DNA of 53,086 nt. Source: an uncultured Oscillospiraceae bacterium (lineage in GTDB: Bacteria; Bacillota; Clostridia; Oscillospirales; Acutalibacteraceae). Of this stretch, positions 34,055-42,701 are shown one piece after another. The stretch is from positions 1-53,086 of the forward strand of contig CASDTR010000060.1 of NCBI GenBank assembly GCA_949283785.1, in the 5' to 3' direction. How positions within the stretch are numbered: the first letter of the stretch is position 1; the number at the start of each line of letters is the position of its first letter. The position numbers and the translations under genes were made by a program. Under the pieces are notes generated by a model. That model saw only the letters and a list, made by a program, of their open reading frames with translations, was not told the DNA's origin and did no database searches.

Positions 34055-35482
34055 ATGGAGTGGTTACAGCAGTTTCAAATAGTTCTAAATGACTCCGTAG
34101 GCAAGGTCAATGGATTTTTGTGGGACTTTGCTCTGCTTTTTCTTCTTTGCGGAACGGGTATTTTCTTTACTGTCCGCCTTCGTTTCATTCAGGTGAGAAA
34201 ATTCGGTGAATCATTCAAGGCTACTTTCGGCGCCTTGAAATTAAAGGGTGAAGCTGCCGACGGCAGCGGAATGTCATCCTTCCAGTCCCTCGCCACGGCT
34301 ATTGCCGCCCAAGTGGGAACGGGAAACATCGTCGGTGCTGCCACCGCACTTATCGCGGGAGGCCCGGGAGCTATTTTCTGGATGTGGATGAGTGCCTTTT
34401 TCGGAATGGCCACCATTTACGCAGAAGCGGTTCTCGCTCAAAAATATAAAACCGTTCGCAACGGAGAGGTTACCGGAGGACCTTCATTTTACATAAGGGC
34501 CGCTTTCAGAGGAACATTTGGCAAGGTTCTCGCGGCGATTTTCTCAGTTCTCATAATTTTCGCCTTAGGCTTTATGGGAAATATGGTTCAGTCAAACTCC
34601 ATAGGCGACGCCTTTAAAAATGCTTTTGGAGTCGAGCCTCTCTATGTAGGAATCGCCGTTGCGATTTTCGCAGGCATCATCTTCCTCGGCGGAGTTAAGA
34701 GAATAGCCTCCGTAACCGAAAAAATCGTTCCCATCATGGCCGTGTTCTACATCATCGGCTCAATGATCATAATCGTCTCCAACATCAAAAATGTTCCGGA
34801 AGCCTTTAGGCAGATTTTCGTGGGAGCCTTTTCCCCGTCGTCTCTTTTCGGAGGAGCAATCGGTATTACCGTTCAGAAAGCCATGCGCTACGGTGTAGCC
34901 AGAGGTCTTTTCTCCAACGAAGCCGGTATGGGTTCAACTCCTCACGCCCACGCTATCGCCAAGGTAAAGCACCCTTCTGAACAGGGTATTGTTGCAATGA
35001 TGGGAGTATTTATTGACACTTTCATAATACTCACTCTGACGGCCCTCGTCATCCTCTCAACAGACGTTCTCAGTCTCGGAATGAACGGCACCGTAGACGC
35101 CGCGGGTCTCGCACAGGAAGGCTTCAAAACCGTTTTCGGAAACGCGGGTTCCGTATTTATCGCCATATGCATGCTTTTCTTTGCTTTCTCCACAATCATC
35201 GGCTGGTATTTTTTCGGCCAGACAAACATCAAATTCCTCTTCGGCAAAAGGGCTGTTATTCCTTATACGATTTTGGTGCTTATCTTTATCGTCGTCGGCT
35301 CTTCCCTTAAGGTAGACCTTGTATGGTCCCTTGCCGACTGCTTCAACGGTCTCATGGTCATTCCCAACCTCATAGCCGTCCTCGCTTTAAGCGGCGTTGT
35401 AGTCAAGCTTACAAAGGATTTTGAAAAAGGCTCGGGAACGGATGTTCTGAAAGCAAAGGCAAGAAAAGAAATCAAAAAATAA
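34055..35482 (+). CDS. AGCS-family sodium:alanine/glycine symporter
   Basis: Inner-membrane transporter that imports small neutral amino acids with sodium. From ATG 34055 the 475 residues comprise about ten to eleven transmembrane helices and the family signatures FQSLATAIAAQVGTGNIVGAATAL, GGPGAIFWMW and GVARGLFSNEAGMGSTPHAHA. I chose 34055 over an upstream TTG at 34037 because GAGGAG precedes it by nine bases and homologues start near MEWLQQF. Monocistronic with promoter and terminator. Whether it favours alanine, glycine or glutamine cannot be told. Confidence 0.92.
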   Translation: MEWLQQFQIVLNDSVGKVNGFLWDFALLFLLCGTGIFFTVRLRFIQVRKFGESFKATFGALKLKGEAADGSGMSSFQSLATAIAAQVGTGNIVGAATALIAGGPGAIFWMWMSAFFGMATIYAEAVLAQKYKTVRNGEVTGGPSFYIRAAFRGTFGKVLAAIFSVLIIFALGFMGNMVQSNSIGDAFKNAFGVEPLYVGIAVAIFAGIIFLGGVKRIASVTEKIVPIMAVFYIIGSMIIIVSNIKNVPEAFRQIFVGAFSPSSLFGGAIGITVQKAMRYGVARGLFSNEAGMGSTPHAHAIAKVKHPSEQGIVAMMGVFIDTFIILTLTALVILSTDVLSLGMNGTVDAAGLAQEGFKTVFGNAGSVFIAICMLFFAFSTIIGWYFFGQTNIKFLFGKRAVIPYTILVLIFIVVGSSLKVDLVWSLADCFNGLMVIPNLIAVLALSGVVVKLTKDFEKGSGTDVLKAKARKEIKK

Positions 35483-35494
35483 ACTCTACAAAAC

Positions 35495-35526
35495 AAAGCG
35501 CATTGAATTTTTCAGTGCGCTTTTTG
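35495..35526 (+). terminator. Terminator of the AGCS symporter gene
   Basis: AAAGCGCA / TGCGCTTTTT hairpin with following GTTTATTC. Confidence 0.8.
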
Positions 35527-35675
35527 TTTATTCATAAAGCATACGGAAAAAACTACTGATTGACTGTGACGCAAGCTCACGCCATTTTAACCTTTTTGTA
35601 ACCATTACGCTATTGAAAGAACGGCTGTCAAATGATAAAATTACTTTTGTTAATATCTCCTTTGGTGGTGCGAAA

Positions 35676-37310
35676 ATGAGAAAAAAAATCATCTCACTGA
35701 TTTTAATATCGGTAATTATAATTATGACTTTCTGCGCCTGCGGTCAGGAAGACGGAACAGGCAAATCCCTCTCTTATCCCGTATCCGCTGAACCTGCCTG
35801 CCTCGACCCGCAGATAGCGACGGGCGACGCGGCCCTTACTACTGTATATAACACGATGCTCAGCCTCGTCAAAATCGACAGCTCCAACAACATTGTCTCC
35901 GGAGCCGCAGTAAGCTGGGACATCTCTCAGGACGGCCTCGTTTACACCTTTCACCTTCAGGACGGATTGAGGTGGCACCTTCTTGAAAGCACCGCAGAAA
36001 TCGCCGGCTCGGATTTCAGCGGCGCCCTTACCTCCTATGACTTTGCCTTCGGTATCACAAGAACACTTCTTCCCGAAACAAAATCTCCCTTTGCTCAGGA
36101 TTTTTACATCATAAAGAACGGCGAAAAAGTAAACGGCGGAGAACTCTCCTCAGACAAGCTCGGCATAGAAACACCCGACAGTCTCACTTTAAAAATAACC
36201 CTCGAGAAGGCCAGCAACGAGTTTTTGTACCTTATGGCAACCTCTGCGGCAATGCCCTGCAACGAGGACTTTTTTTACGGCACGAACGGCAGATACGGCC
36301 TTGAAGTGGATTATTATCTCTCCTGCGGACCCTTTTATCTTTCAAAGTGGAATCACGACGCTTCAATAATATTGAGAAAAAACTACAATACCGAAGAAGG
36401 GCTTAACAAGGATTATACAAAGTTTGAAGACGTAACGCCCGCTTCTGTCACTCTTTACATTCAAACTGGAGAAGCAACTATTGCCGAAGAGGTAAACGAC
36501 GATAAGCTTTCTGCCGCTTTGGTAAGCAGCCTCACCGCCGACAAATTCAGTGAAAAAGATCAGAGCGTAACATATTATTCAGCCGAAACCTGGGGCTTTC
36601 TTATAAACGGCGGCTATTCATACGCCCTTTCATCAACTGACCTGAGAAAGGCCTTTATGCTTGCCATGAGCCCGCTCACCGTTGAGCTGAGTGAAGGGGA
36701 AACAGCCGCAAGCGGCGTAATCCCCGACGCGTGCCTTTTAGCGGGCAAAGCTTACAGAGAGACCGCAGGAAAAGCTTCCCCTCCCTCGACCAACACCACC
36801 TACGCCAAACAGCTTTGGGACAGTGAGCTTTCACGCCTTGGCATGAAATCCCTGGAGGTAACCGTTACATGCACTGAGAAGGATGAGGAAAACGTCCGCC
36901 GCGTAATAGGACAGTGGCAGGAGGTTTTCGGAATTTCATTTTCTGCCAAGATAAATGTAGTACCCATTGAAAACGTTATGAGCACCATAAATTCCGGAGG
37001 CTATCAGATAGCCTTTGCTCCCATTTCCGCTTCTACCAGCCGCACCGACGACATACTGAAAATGTTTATAAGCGGCTACGGAGTCTACTCCGAAAATTAT
37101 AATAAAATGGTTCAGCAGGCTTTAACGGCCGATAGCGACGACAAAACGGAGCTTACCAAAAGATGCGAAGAATTTCTCATAGAGAATTATTATGTCTATC
37201 CCGTTTTTTCGAGAAACAAGGCCTTTGCCCTCTCTCCCAACTGCTCGGGAATAACTTACTCGACATACCTGGGAGTACCGATCTTTGAAAGCGGTGAGAG
37301 ATATGACTGA
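35676..37310 (+). CDS. Peptide/nickel-type ABC transporter substrate-binding lipoprotein
   Basis: Solute-binding protein of family 5 (OppA/DppA type), anchored outside the membrane. The 544 residues from ATG 35676 have a lipoprotein signal (MRKKIISLILISVIIIMTFCAC, with Cys20 in the likely lipobox), then SAEPACLDPQIATGDAALTTVYNTML, GLVYTFHLQDGLRWH, LTSYDFAFGITR and CGPFYLSKW, all typical OppA blocks. The upstream in-frame ATG at 35613 would place 21 extra residues before the signal and was rejected; GGTGG is eight bases before 35676. No permease or ATPase genes follow, so it may be an orphan or work with a remote transporter. Its end overlaps the VanZ gene. Confidence 0.85.
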   Translation: MRKKIISLILISVIIIMTFCACGQEDGTGKSLSYPVSAEPACLDPQIATGDAALTTVYNTMLSLVKIDSSNNIVSGAAVSWDISQDGLVYTFHLQDGLRWHLLESTAEIAGSDFSGALTSYDFAFGITRTLLPETKSPFAQDFYIIKNGEKVNGGELSSDKLGIETPDSLTLKITLEKASNEFLYLMATSAAMPCNEDFFYGTNGRYGLEVDYYLSCGPFYLSKWNHDASIILRKNYNTEEGLNKDYTKFEDVTPASVTLYIQTGEATIAEEVNDDKLSAALVSSLTADKFSEKDQSVTYYSAETWGFLINGGYSYALSSTDLRKAFMLAMSPLTVELSEGETAASGVIPDACLLAGKAYRETAGKASPPSTNTTYAKQLWDSELSRLGMKSLEVTVTCTEKDEENVRRVIGQWQEVFGISFSAKINVVPIENVMSTINSGGYQIAFAPISASTSRTDDILKMFISGYGVYSENYNKMVQQALTADSDDKTELTKRCEEFLIENYYVYPVFSRNKAFALSPNCSGITYSTYLGVPIFESGERYD

Positions 37311-37791
37311 TAAGATTTTTTCAATTGCAGGTAAGAAAAGAACAAGCTTGCTGATTTTTCTGTGGGCCGCGACGGCCATTGTAATGGGCATTATTTTTGC
37401 CTTCTCCGCTCAGTCGGCGGAAGGCTCCAAGGAACTGAGCGGAGGTCTTCTCGCGCGCATACTGGAGATTATTCCTTTTGAGATTTCCCATACATTTTTA
37501 AGAAAAGCGGCTCACTTCTCCGAATACGCCCTTTTGGGAGCCGTAAGCTTCTGTACTTTCTCTTTTTCCCTTAAAAGAAAGTCACTTTTCTTTCCGTGGA
37601 TTTTCTCGGCCTTCTACGCAGTAACTGACGAAGTACATCAGCTTTTCATTCCGGGAAGGGCATGCAGAGCCTTCGACGTTTTTATCGACAGTATGGGCGC
37701 CGCAAGCGGGATTGCCTTTGCGCTGCTGTTTTTTTTCATTTTAGGTCTAATTTACAAAAGCGTAAAAGAACATAAGACAAAATCAAATTAG
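37303..37791 (+). CDS. VanZ-family membrane protein
   Basis: Four-helix membrane protein of the VanZ family, members of which raise tolerance to glycopeptides, though most have unknown roles. The 162 residues include the family core RKAAHFSEYALLG and DEVHQLFIPGRACRAFDVFIDSMGA. The ATG at 37303 (ribosome site GGTGAGAG) overlaps the end of the binding-protein gene by eight bases; a TTG at 37285 is less likely. Co-transcribed with the binding protein. The terminator that follows has been duplicated around the inserted element. Confidence 0.85.
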   Translation: MTDKIFSIAGKKRTSLLIFLWAATAIVMGIIFAFSAQSAEGSKELSGGLLARILEIIPFEISHTFLRKAAHFSEYALLGAVSFCTFSFSLKRKSLFFPWIFSAFYAVTDEVHQLFIPGRACRAFDVFIDSMGAASGIAFALLFFFILGLIYKSVKEHKTKSN

Positions 37792-37817
37792 GACATGTCA
37801 AATTCTTTCATAAGATA

Positions 37818-37844
37818 AGCGGGAGACCTTAACGGCCTCCCGCT
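37818..37844. terminator. Left copy of duplicated bidirectional terminator
   Basis: AGCGGGAG / CTCCCGCT hairpin with a loop ACCTTAACGGC between convergent genes. The 27-base sequence is repeated exactly at 38230-38256. Confidence 0.8.
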
Positions 37845-38009
37845 CCAGTTTATAAATGAAGTTGTTTTTATGCTTAAATACTTTTAGAGTTGTCGTTTTG
37901 CATTATCAAGGTTTCTCGCTATACAAATCCCTGATGTCAATATGAAAGCCGTCTCGCGGGCGGGTACAGTTAGTTTTTACCGCAATTCGGTGCGCGACTT
38001 GCCTGCAAG

Positions 38010-38115
38010 CTCAACTTGCTACGCGATTTGAAAGCAAACGTGTCCGCCGCAGGCAGATATATTAGCTTTATGCTGCAATACAGTGTGCGACATGCTTGCA
38101 AGCTTAGCTTGCCGC
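38010..38115. repeat. Direct repeat of palindromic units inside element copy 3
   Basis: GTGCGCGACTTGCCTGCAAG followed by CTCAACTTGC (start about 38011) and TGTGCGACATGCTTGCAAG followed by CTTAGCTTGC (start about 38085) are direct repeats of one another; each centre can fold as a small hairpin. Confidence 0.65.
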
Positions 38116-38138
38116 AAATTGGGTGCAGGCTCAGCCTG

Positions 38139-38212
38139 CCAATCCCTCTGTCAAGGCTTACGCCTTGACAACTCCCATTCCACAAGCGAGACGTAGGTTT
38201 GAGCTGAATTTT
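38139..38212 (+). repeat. Dispersed repeat core, copy 3
   Basis: CCAATCCCTCTGTCAAGG, CGCCTTGACAACTCC, CACAAGCGAGACG and GAGCTGAATTTT in the same order as cores 1 and 2. The perfect arms TCAAGGC / GCCTTGA make this copy a stronger hairpin. Confidence 0.7.
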
Positions 38213-38229
38213 AGTTTTCTGACATGATC

Positions 38230-38256
38230 AGCGGGAGACCTTAACGGCCTCCCGCT
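38230..38256. terminator. Right copy of duplicated bidirectional terminator
   Basis: Same 27 bases as 37818-37844, here followed by TTAATTTATT. Joining the far left flank (GATA) to the far right flank (TTAATT) extends the stem by TA/TA, as expected of the original site. Confidence 0.8.
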
Positions 38257-38261
38257 TTAAT

Positions 38262-40403
38262 TTATTCGGCTGTTTTCTTTATTATATAATATGTATAACT
38301 CATGGGTTTCAGGTGTACATAAAGCTCCGCATCTGCGTTGGAATCCACGGGAACTTTTTCGCTTACCTTCTCTTCTTTCACGAACTCAGCCTCACCTATA
38401 ATAGTGATTTCTCTCTTTTCCTCCATCTCCTCGCGGGATACCACCTGGCTCTTGCCGTACCACTGAGACTGTGTCCCCTCTGCCTCCTGCTCGCTCTCCA
38501 CGGGATACGGCGGAGCATACTCCCCGTAAACGGGATTCTTTACCTCGGTTATGCCGCTGCCCTTTCTAGGGGCGGGAATTCCATCGACATCAGCAATATT
38601 AGCATAGTAAAGAGGCACCTTGACAGTCTTTTTTATTTCCCTGTCCGTCTGATTGAATACGGCAAGGACTCCTCTGACCTCTCCGTCAGGTACCACGTTG
38701 AGAATGCAGTCAAGGTCCTTTGTCCTGCCCTTGTCATTCTCATCTATCACAGGCGGCATAAAGTGAACTGTTATACCGTTTATGATCCGGCTGTATTTTT
38801 TATAAAAGGATACCCATTTTTTTAGCATCTGCTTGCTTGCCTCATCGTCGAAAAGCCTTTTTCCCCTGAAGCAGGGCAGCACTCCGCTCATCACATGCTG
38901 AAACACTGACCACTCATAATCGAAAATATTTTTGCCGAGAGGCGCAAAGGCCGCCGCCTTTCCTCCGCCGTGATACACCGACAGCGGTATAAAGCTCCAG
39001 CCCATGGAGGGTATCTTTCCGAATGTGCCTTTATAGTTATAAATCCTCGAAGATATAAGCTGATGCTTTCTCGGCTCGGAAAAGGCTATCTCTTCATAGC
39101 CAATTCCCGTTTTGTTTGTTCCGTTAAGGAACATCCAGTCGGGAGTGTTGATATATACATTGCGCTTTCTGAGCTCTTTAAACACATCCTCCGTGGAAAG
39201 CTTCCACTGTAGATAACGGCTGTCAGAGAGTCCCTTATGAAGGTGGGTTTTTCCTCCCTTACACTGATAAAAGTGATAGGGACCGTCAATTTCAATGGCG
39301 TTCGCTCCCGTTTGGTCGTAGAAATTGAGTATATCCTGCCAGTACTGCACAGACCATTCCGAGGCGAGGCAGCGCATGATTTTCCCCTTAGGGTCGGCGT
39401 ATACATTACATTCAGGACCCTTTACGGGGCGGTAATTCTTTACTATGGCCAGAGTATATCCGCCTACCTCGAGCCCCTTTCCTTTTCCGTAATCGTATAT
39501 GCTCCTGTGCTTTTTTATGTAGCCTTCACGCCTGCTTTCAAGGTTCACACCGCTTCCGAAAGACTGTATAAGCGCGTCAAAGCCTATTTCGGTTATTTCA
39601 TCCATGGCCTTTCTGAGCCTGAAGGAATTGTCCGAAAGGATATGATAGATAAATGGACTTTCGAGTACCCAGGGCGCTATGCGTCGGTACATTTGCTTTA
39701 CCTCTATCATCTTCTGCTCGTAGTATTTGGCAGTATGGACAAGCTCATAGCTGCGCAGTCCCGTAAAGGTTTCCCCGCTGTCTAAATCCGCGTCGGGGCC
39801 TATGTCAAACATCATGCGAAGTATCCCCTCTTCGTATCGCACCGAAAGGGTCCTGTTGCTGTTAAGGGCGCAGCCTCCGTTGTAGCTGGTCTCACCGTAA
39901 AACATGCGGTACTTATCCTCAGGTATTTTGAGCACGTCGTTTGCGTATCTGTTTATGACAGCCTTTTTCCCGCTCTTATTCAGAATGTGCAGCCTTTTGC
40001 AGATAACGGGAATATTATCAAAAATCTCATATATAACGTGATACTGAAAATCATCGCCGTCATAGACTAGTCGGATTGCCTCGCCTTTTGCAGGATAGGG
40101 CATTTTTTCGGTGGCGCATTTCGTGGGCACATAATGGACGTCGGCAACAGTCGGAATTTTTTCGCTGCCGATAAAATGCGTATCATTATAAAAATCTATT
40201 TCCTTCCCGTTGACGGTAAGTTCTATATCACTTATATTTGAGCCCAGATATTCCGTTCCCGTCTGAGGATTAGAGAGCGAAACCGTACCCGAATTAACGT
40301 TTACGCTCCGTTTTATAAGCCCGTTTTCCAAAGTCACCGTGCCGCCGCTCTCGGAAATTCTGCCTTTGTATTCCCTGCACGAAATCACCCAGTATTCGCT
40401 CAT
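38262..40403 (-). CDS. Unclassified glycoside-hydrolase-like protein (beta-sandwich plus TIM-barrel layout)
   Basis: A 713-residue protein with no signal peptide. The first 230 residues are strand-rich (GGTVTLENGLIKRSV, AIRLVYDGDDFQYHVIYEIFD) like the N-terminal super-sandwich of alpha-galactosidase-type enzymes. A barrel-like region follows (about 270-560) with IGFDALIQSFGSG, GLEVGGYTLAIVKNYRPV, TGANAIEIDGPYHFY, NVYINTPDWMFL and GWSFIPLSVYHGGG; Asp in EIDGPY and Asp in TPDW are candidate catalytic residues. The C-terminal 130 residues are again strand-rich. Similarity in layout to clan GH-D enzymes is inference; I cannot name a CAZy family. It is divergent from the AraC gene. ATG follows GGGA. 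Confidence 0.65.
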   Translation of the reverse strand: MSEYWVISCREYKGRISESGGTVTLENGLIKRSVNVNSGTVSLSNPQTGTEYLGSNISDIELTVNGKEIDFYNDTHFIGSEKIPTVADVHYVPTKCATEKMPYPAKGEAIRLVYDGDDFQYHVIYEIFDNIPVICKRLHILNKSGKKAVINRYANDVLKIPEDKYRMFYGETSYNGGCALNSNRTLSVRYEEGILRMMFDIGPDADLDSGETFTGLRSYELVHTAKYYEQKMIEVKQMYRRIAPWVLESPFIYHILSDNSFRLRKAMDEITEIGFDALIQSFGSGVNLESRREGYIKKHRSIYDYGKGKGLEVGGYTLAIVKNYRPVKGPECNVYADPKGKIMRCLASEWSVQYWQDILNFYDQTGANAIEIDGPYHFYQCKGGKTHLHKGLSDSRYLQWKLSTEDVFKELRKRNVYINTPDWMFLNGTNKTGIGYEEIAFSEPRKHQLISSRIYNYKGTFGKIPSMGWSFIPLSVYHGGGKAAAFAPLGKNIFDYEWSVFQHVMSGVLPCFRGKRLFDDEASKQMLKKWVSFYKKYSRIINGITVHFMPPVIDENDKGRTKDLDCILNVVPDGEVRGVLAVFNQTDREIKKTVKVPLYYANIADVDGIPAPRKGSGITEVKNPVYGEYAPPYPVESEQEAEGTQSQWYGKSQVVSREEMEEKREITIIGEAEFVKEEKVSEKVPVDSNADAELYVHLKPMSYTYYIIKKTAE

Positions 40404-40491
40404 TACGATTCCCGTCCCTTCGCAATTATAATCTGTAAAAATATCGGCGCCTGACTGCGCTGCATTTTATTTTATAAATTATTTCCAATTA

Positions 40492-40519
40492 TTGACATCA
40501 ATTGTTTTTATATTATAAT
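40492..40519 (+). promoter_or_regulatory. Predicted promoter of the AraC regulator gene
   Basis: TTGACA (40492-40497), 16-base spacer, TATAAT (40514-40519). It implies a leader of about 145 bases. The opposite strand serves the glycosidase-like gene, so the region is a natural place for AraC binding. Confidence 0.65.
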
Positions 40520-40673
40520 GATATATGCCGTCATTTTGCGGAACCGAGCCCGCAGAAATCATTGATATTTTAAAGCAATTATACCACCCGACGCATATGC
40601 CTTAAATATCAAAAACAGATATAATTTCCCTATCTGAATAACAAAAACGGCAAACTTTAGGAGTGTGGGCGCA

Positions 40674-41504
40674 ATGTACAAAGCAAGAAAATTTTATGTT
40701 CTCGACAAAGCCGACGGCTTTTCCCCGGAATTGTCCTCTGTATGGGATGTAACGACCGACGGAAGCTATGAATACACCCGCACCGCCTATGAGAAAAGCT
40801 TTTATCCCAAGGGCACATTTGCTCTGATTCGGATTTTAAAGGGCACCATGTGCCTTATATGCAGCGAAAGGACTATCTGCCTTCACAGCGAAGAATTTAT
40901 TTTTCTTCCCGTTTCAGATATTATCAGCTACTGCTCCCACTCGGAGATACTGAACTACTACTGGTTCAATTTCACCGCAAAATCAATCCCCTGCTTTACT
41001 CCCGGTGAAATTTACAAGTCCTCGATAAGGGCGGACGAAATTTCACGCATGAACGATATTCTGAGCTTTGAGGAAGAGGGACTGGACCCATACTGCCTGA
41101 GTCTTGTAAATACGATATTTAAAGAACACGTTTACAGACTGATACTCTCCATGAAAAAGAGTGAAAACGAAAGCACAGAAAACTTTGCAAGAATAATGCA
41201 GAGCATGCGGGACAGAGTTGCGGAAAATATATCCGTAAAGCAGCTTGCGGAAGAAAATCATATGAGTGAGAGAAGTTTCCGCTCCATGTTTTTAAAATAC
41301 ACGGGAACCACTCCGAAGCAGTATCTCATCAAAGTGAAAATGCAGAACGCCGCCCAGATTTTACAGACAAGCGACTTTTCCATAAACAAGGTTTCGGAAA
41401 AGCTGGGCTATTCCTCCCCCTTCCAGTTCAGCAGAGATTTTAAAAAATTCTACGGCGTTTCCCCCAACAGCTTCAGAAAAAAGGATAACGACGAACAGGA
41501 CTGA
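40674..41504 (+). CDS. AraC-family transcriptional regulator
   Basis: Regulator with an N-terminal cupin-like sensor domain (1-150, ending in hydrophobic helices) and a C-terminal double helix-turn-helix (about 185-275: SVKQLAEENHMSERSFRSMFLKYTG, SINKVSEKLGYSSPFQFSRDFKKFYGVSPNSFR), 276 residues. The ATG at 40674 has AGGAG ten bases upstream; the GTG at 40665 would put the site too close. Divergence from the 713-residue glycosidase gene suggests control of it by a sugar ligand. The stop codon lies inside the terminator hairpin. Confidence 0.9.
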   Translation: MYKARKFYVLDKADGFSPELSSVWDVTTDGSYEYTRTAYEKSFYPKGTFALIRILKGTMCLICSERTICLHSEEFIFLPVSDIISYCSHSEILNYYWFNFTAKSIPCFTPGEIYKSSIRADEISRMNDILSFEEEGLDPYCLSLVNTIFKEHVYRLILSMKKSENESTENFARIMQSMRDRVAENISVKQLAEENHMSERSFRSMFLKYTGTTPKQYLIKVKMQNAAQILQTSDFSINKVSEKLGYSSPFQFSRDFKKFYGVSPNSFRKKDNDEQD

Positions 41505-41529
41505 TGAAAGCATCAGTCCTGTTTTTTTA
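41494..41529 (+). terminator. Terminator overlapping the end of the AraC gene
   Basis: AACAGGACTGATG / CATCAGTCCTGTT hairpin with T7 after it; the TGA stop at 41502-41504 is within the stem. Confidence 0.88.
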
Positions 41530-41577
41530 CAATATATTTTCAGATTGAAACAGGCGCCTTCTGCATCTCACCTTAAA

Positions 41578-42000
41578 TCATCTGAAATTTTCAGAAAAGT
41601 TTTGAGCCTCACTTCTAAAATCGGAAACGATCTTCTCCAAATCCCTTAAAAAGGCTTCAAGGTCAAAATCTGATTTCAGTTTCTTTTTCAAAATTTCAGC
41701 CGCAGCAATAATGCTCTGCGTAATCATTTTCTTTTTGCCGTCAATATCCTCAGCAATGTAATCTTCAAAGCTTATAGAAACAGAAATGTCGGCCGCTCTT
41801 ACAAAAATTTTTTCCGTTCTGAGCTTATCAGGCTCCAACTCTTCGGGAGCTATAATCGGCGTTATTGCCGCCGTGTCAACAGCGCTTGTATATTCAGTAA
41901 TATCCATGGTTCTCGAAATATAATTATAAAACCTGTAAATTTCATCATCAATACCGAAATGCTGTGTGTAATATATGGGAGAGTTAATAAATAAGTTCAT
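41578..42000 (-). CDS. Small soluble protein, Imm44-like (possible immunity protein)
   Basis: 140 residues, no signal or membrane segment. The layout is a strand-rich N-terminal half with a hydrophobic TPIIAPEEL strand, then KIFVRAADISVSISFEDYIAEDIDGKKKMI and a helical end (AAAEILKKKLKSDFDLEAFLRDLEKIV). This arrangement recalls the Imm44 family of polymorphic-toxin immunity proteins; the match is from memory of the pattern and is not certain. ATG with GAGGAGG seven bases upstream. First of six small genes on this strand. Confidence 0.5.
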   Translation of the reverse strand: MNLFINSPIYYTQHFGIDDEIYRFYNYISRTMDITEYTSAVDTAAITPIIAPEELEPDKLRTEKIFVRAADISVSISFEDYIAEDIDGKKKMITQSIIAAAEILKKKLKSDFDLEAFLRDLEKIVSDFRSEAQNFSENFR

Positions 42001-42130
42001 TTTTTCCTCCTCTGCCTTTTATCCCCGCTTTTTGCCTGCGCACATCTGATTCTCAGAGAAAGCCAAAACATTTCAGACGGTCCGCAGCCTGTTAACCACA
42101 ATAAATCAAAAAGTTTTCAATTGTCACCTT

Positions 42131-42616
42131 TCAGCAAATCCTGTGCCAATTGTCAAAATCCAAAAGCCTCATCACCTGATCGTTATATGGCAGAACAATC
42201 TGTTTGTGCATATCATAGTGCTGAATAAATCTCACCTTTGCAAATCCGTATGTGTCCCTATACTCAAATAATTCGTTGGAGACGGCAATAAACCTTGCCG
42301 TTTTTCCACCTTGGGGAGAATTAAAAATTGAATAATATACAGGTTTTTCAGTTGAAATGACACAAAGCTCCCTTGAAAAAAATGAATAGGAATGTATTTG
42401 ATTTTTTTCGATAATCGCATAAGTGAGAAATCTCTTTGAACCTAATAATATACATCCCAAAATTAAAACATACAATGCCACACATAAAACCATTATATAG
42501 TCTTCTTTATCGTTACTCCAAATACAAAAAGCTGCTAAACCAACAACTAAGAATATAATTACACAAAAACTAAGTATGCTGCTTTGCCGCCAATACTTTG
42601 ATAAATATATCTTCAT
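42131..42616 (-). CDS. Two-helix membrane protein, paralogue of 44562-45077
   Basis: 161 residues from ATG 42616. It begins MKIYLSKYW, has two hydrophobic helices (about 13-35 and 43-62), then a soluble strand-rich domain ending QIVLPYNDQVMRLLDF. The gene at 44562 has the same start (MKTYLLKHW), two helices, and the same end (QIVLPYEHSRVSSLLS), so they are paralogues about 30% alike by eye. The ATG at 42616 was chosen over 42625 for ribosome-site spacing (GAAGG, nine bases) and for this alignment. Function unknown. Confidence 0.65.
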   Translation of the reverse strand: MKIYLSKYWRQSSILSFCVIIFLVVGLAAFCIWSNDKEDYIMVLCVALYVLILGCILLGSKRFLTYAIIEKNQIHSYSFFSRELCVISTEKPVYYSIFNSPQGGKTARFIAVSNELFEYRDTYGFAKVRFIQHYDMHKQIVLPYNDQVMRLLDFDNWHRIC

Positions 42617-42701
42617 GCGTATCATCCTTCATCAAAAAAATTCCCTCACGGCAAAATGCAGTTGCCTGTTACCGAGATCATACAGATTTTATTATCAGCC
42701 A

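Larger units (their letters stand above)
37845..38229. mobile_element. Terminator-inserted palindrome-rich element, copy 3 (about 385 bp)
   Basis: Non-coding stretch between two exact 27 bp terminator copies. The left end (AAGTTGTTTTTATGCTTAAA) resembles the left end of copy 1 (AAGTTGTTTTATGTTGAAA), and the right end (GAATTTTAGTTTTCTGACA) resembles its right end (GAATTTATGGTTTTCGACA). Inside are a shared core (38139-38212), a direct repeat of about 25 bp and hairpins such as GCAAGCTTAGCTTGC, GCAGGCTCAGCCTGC and TCAAGGCTTACGCCTTGA. No coding capacity for a transposase. Confidence 0.6.
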
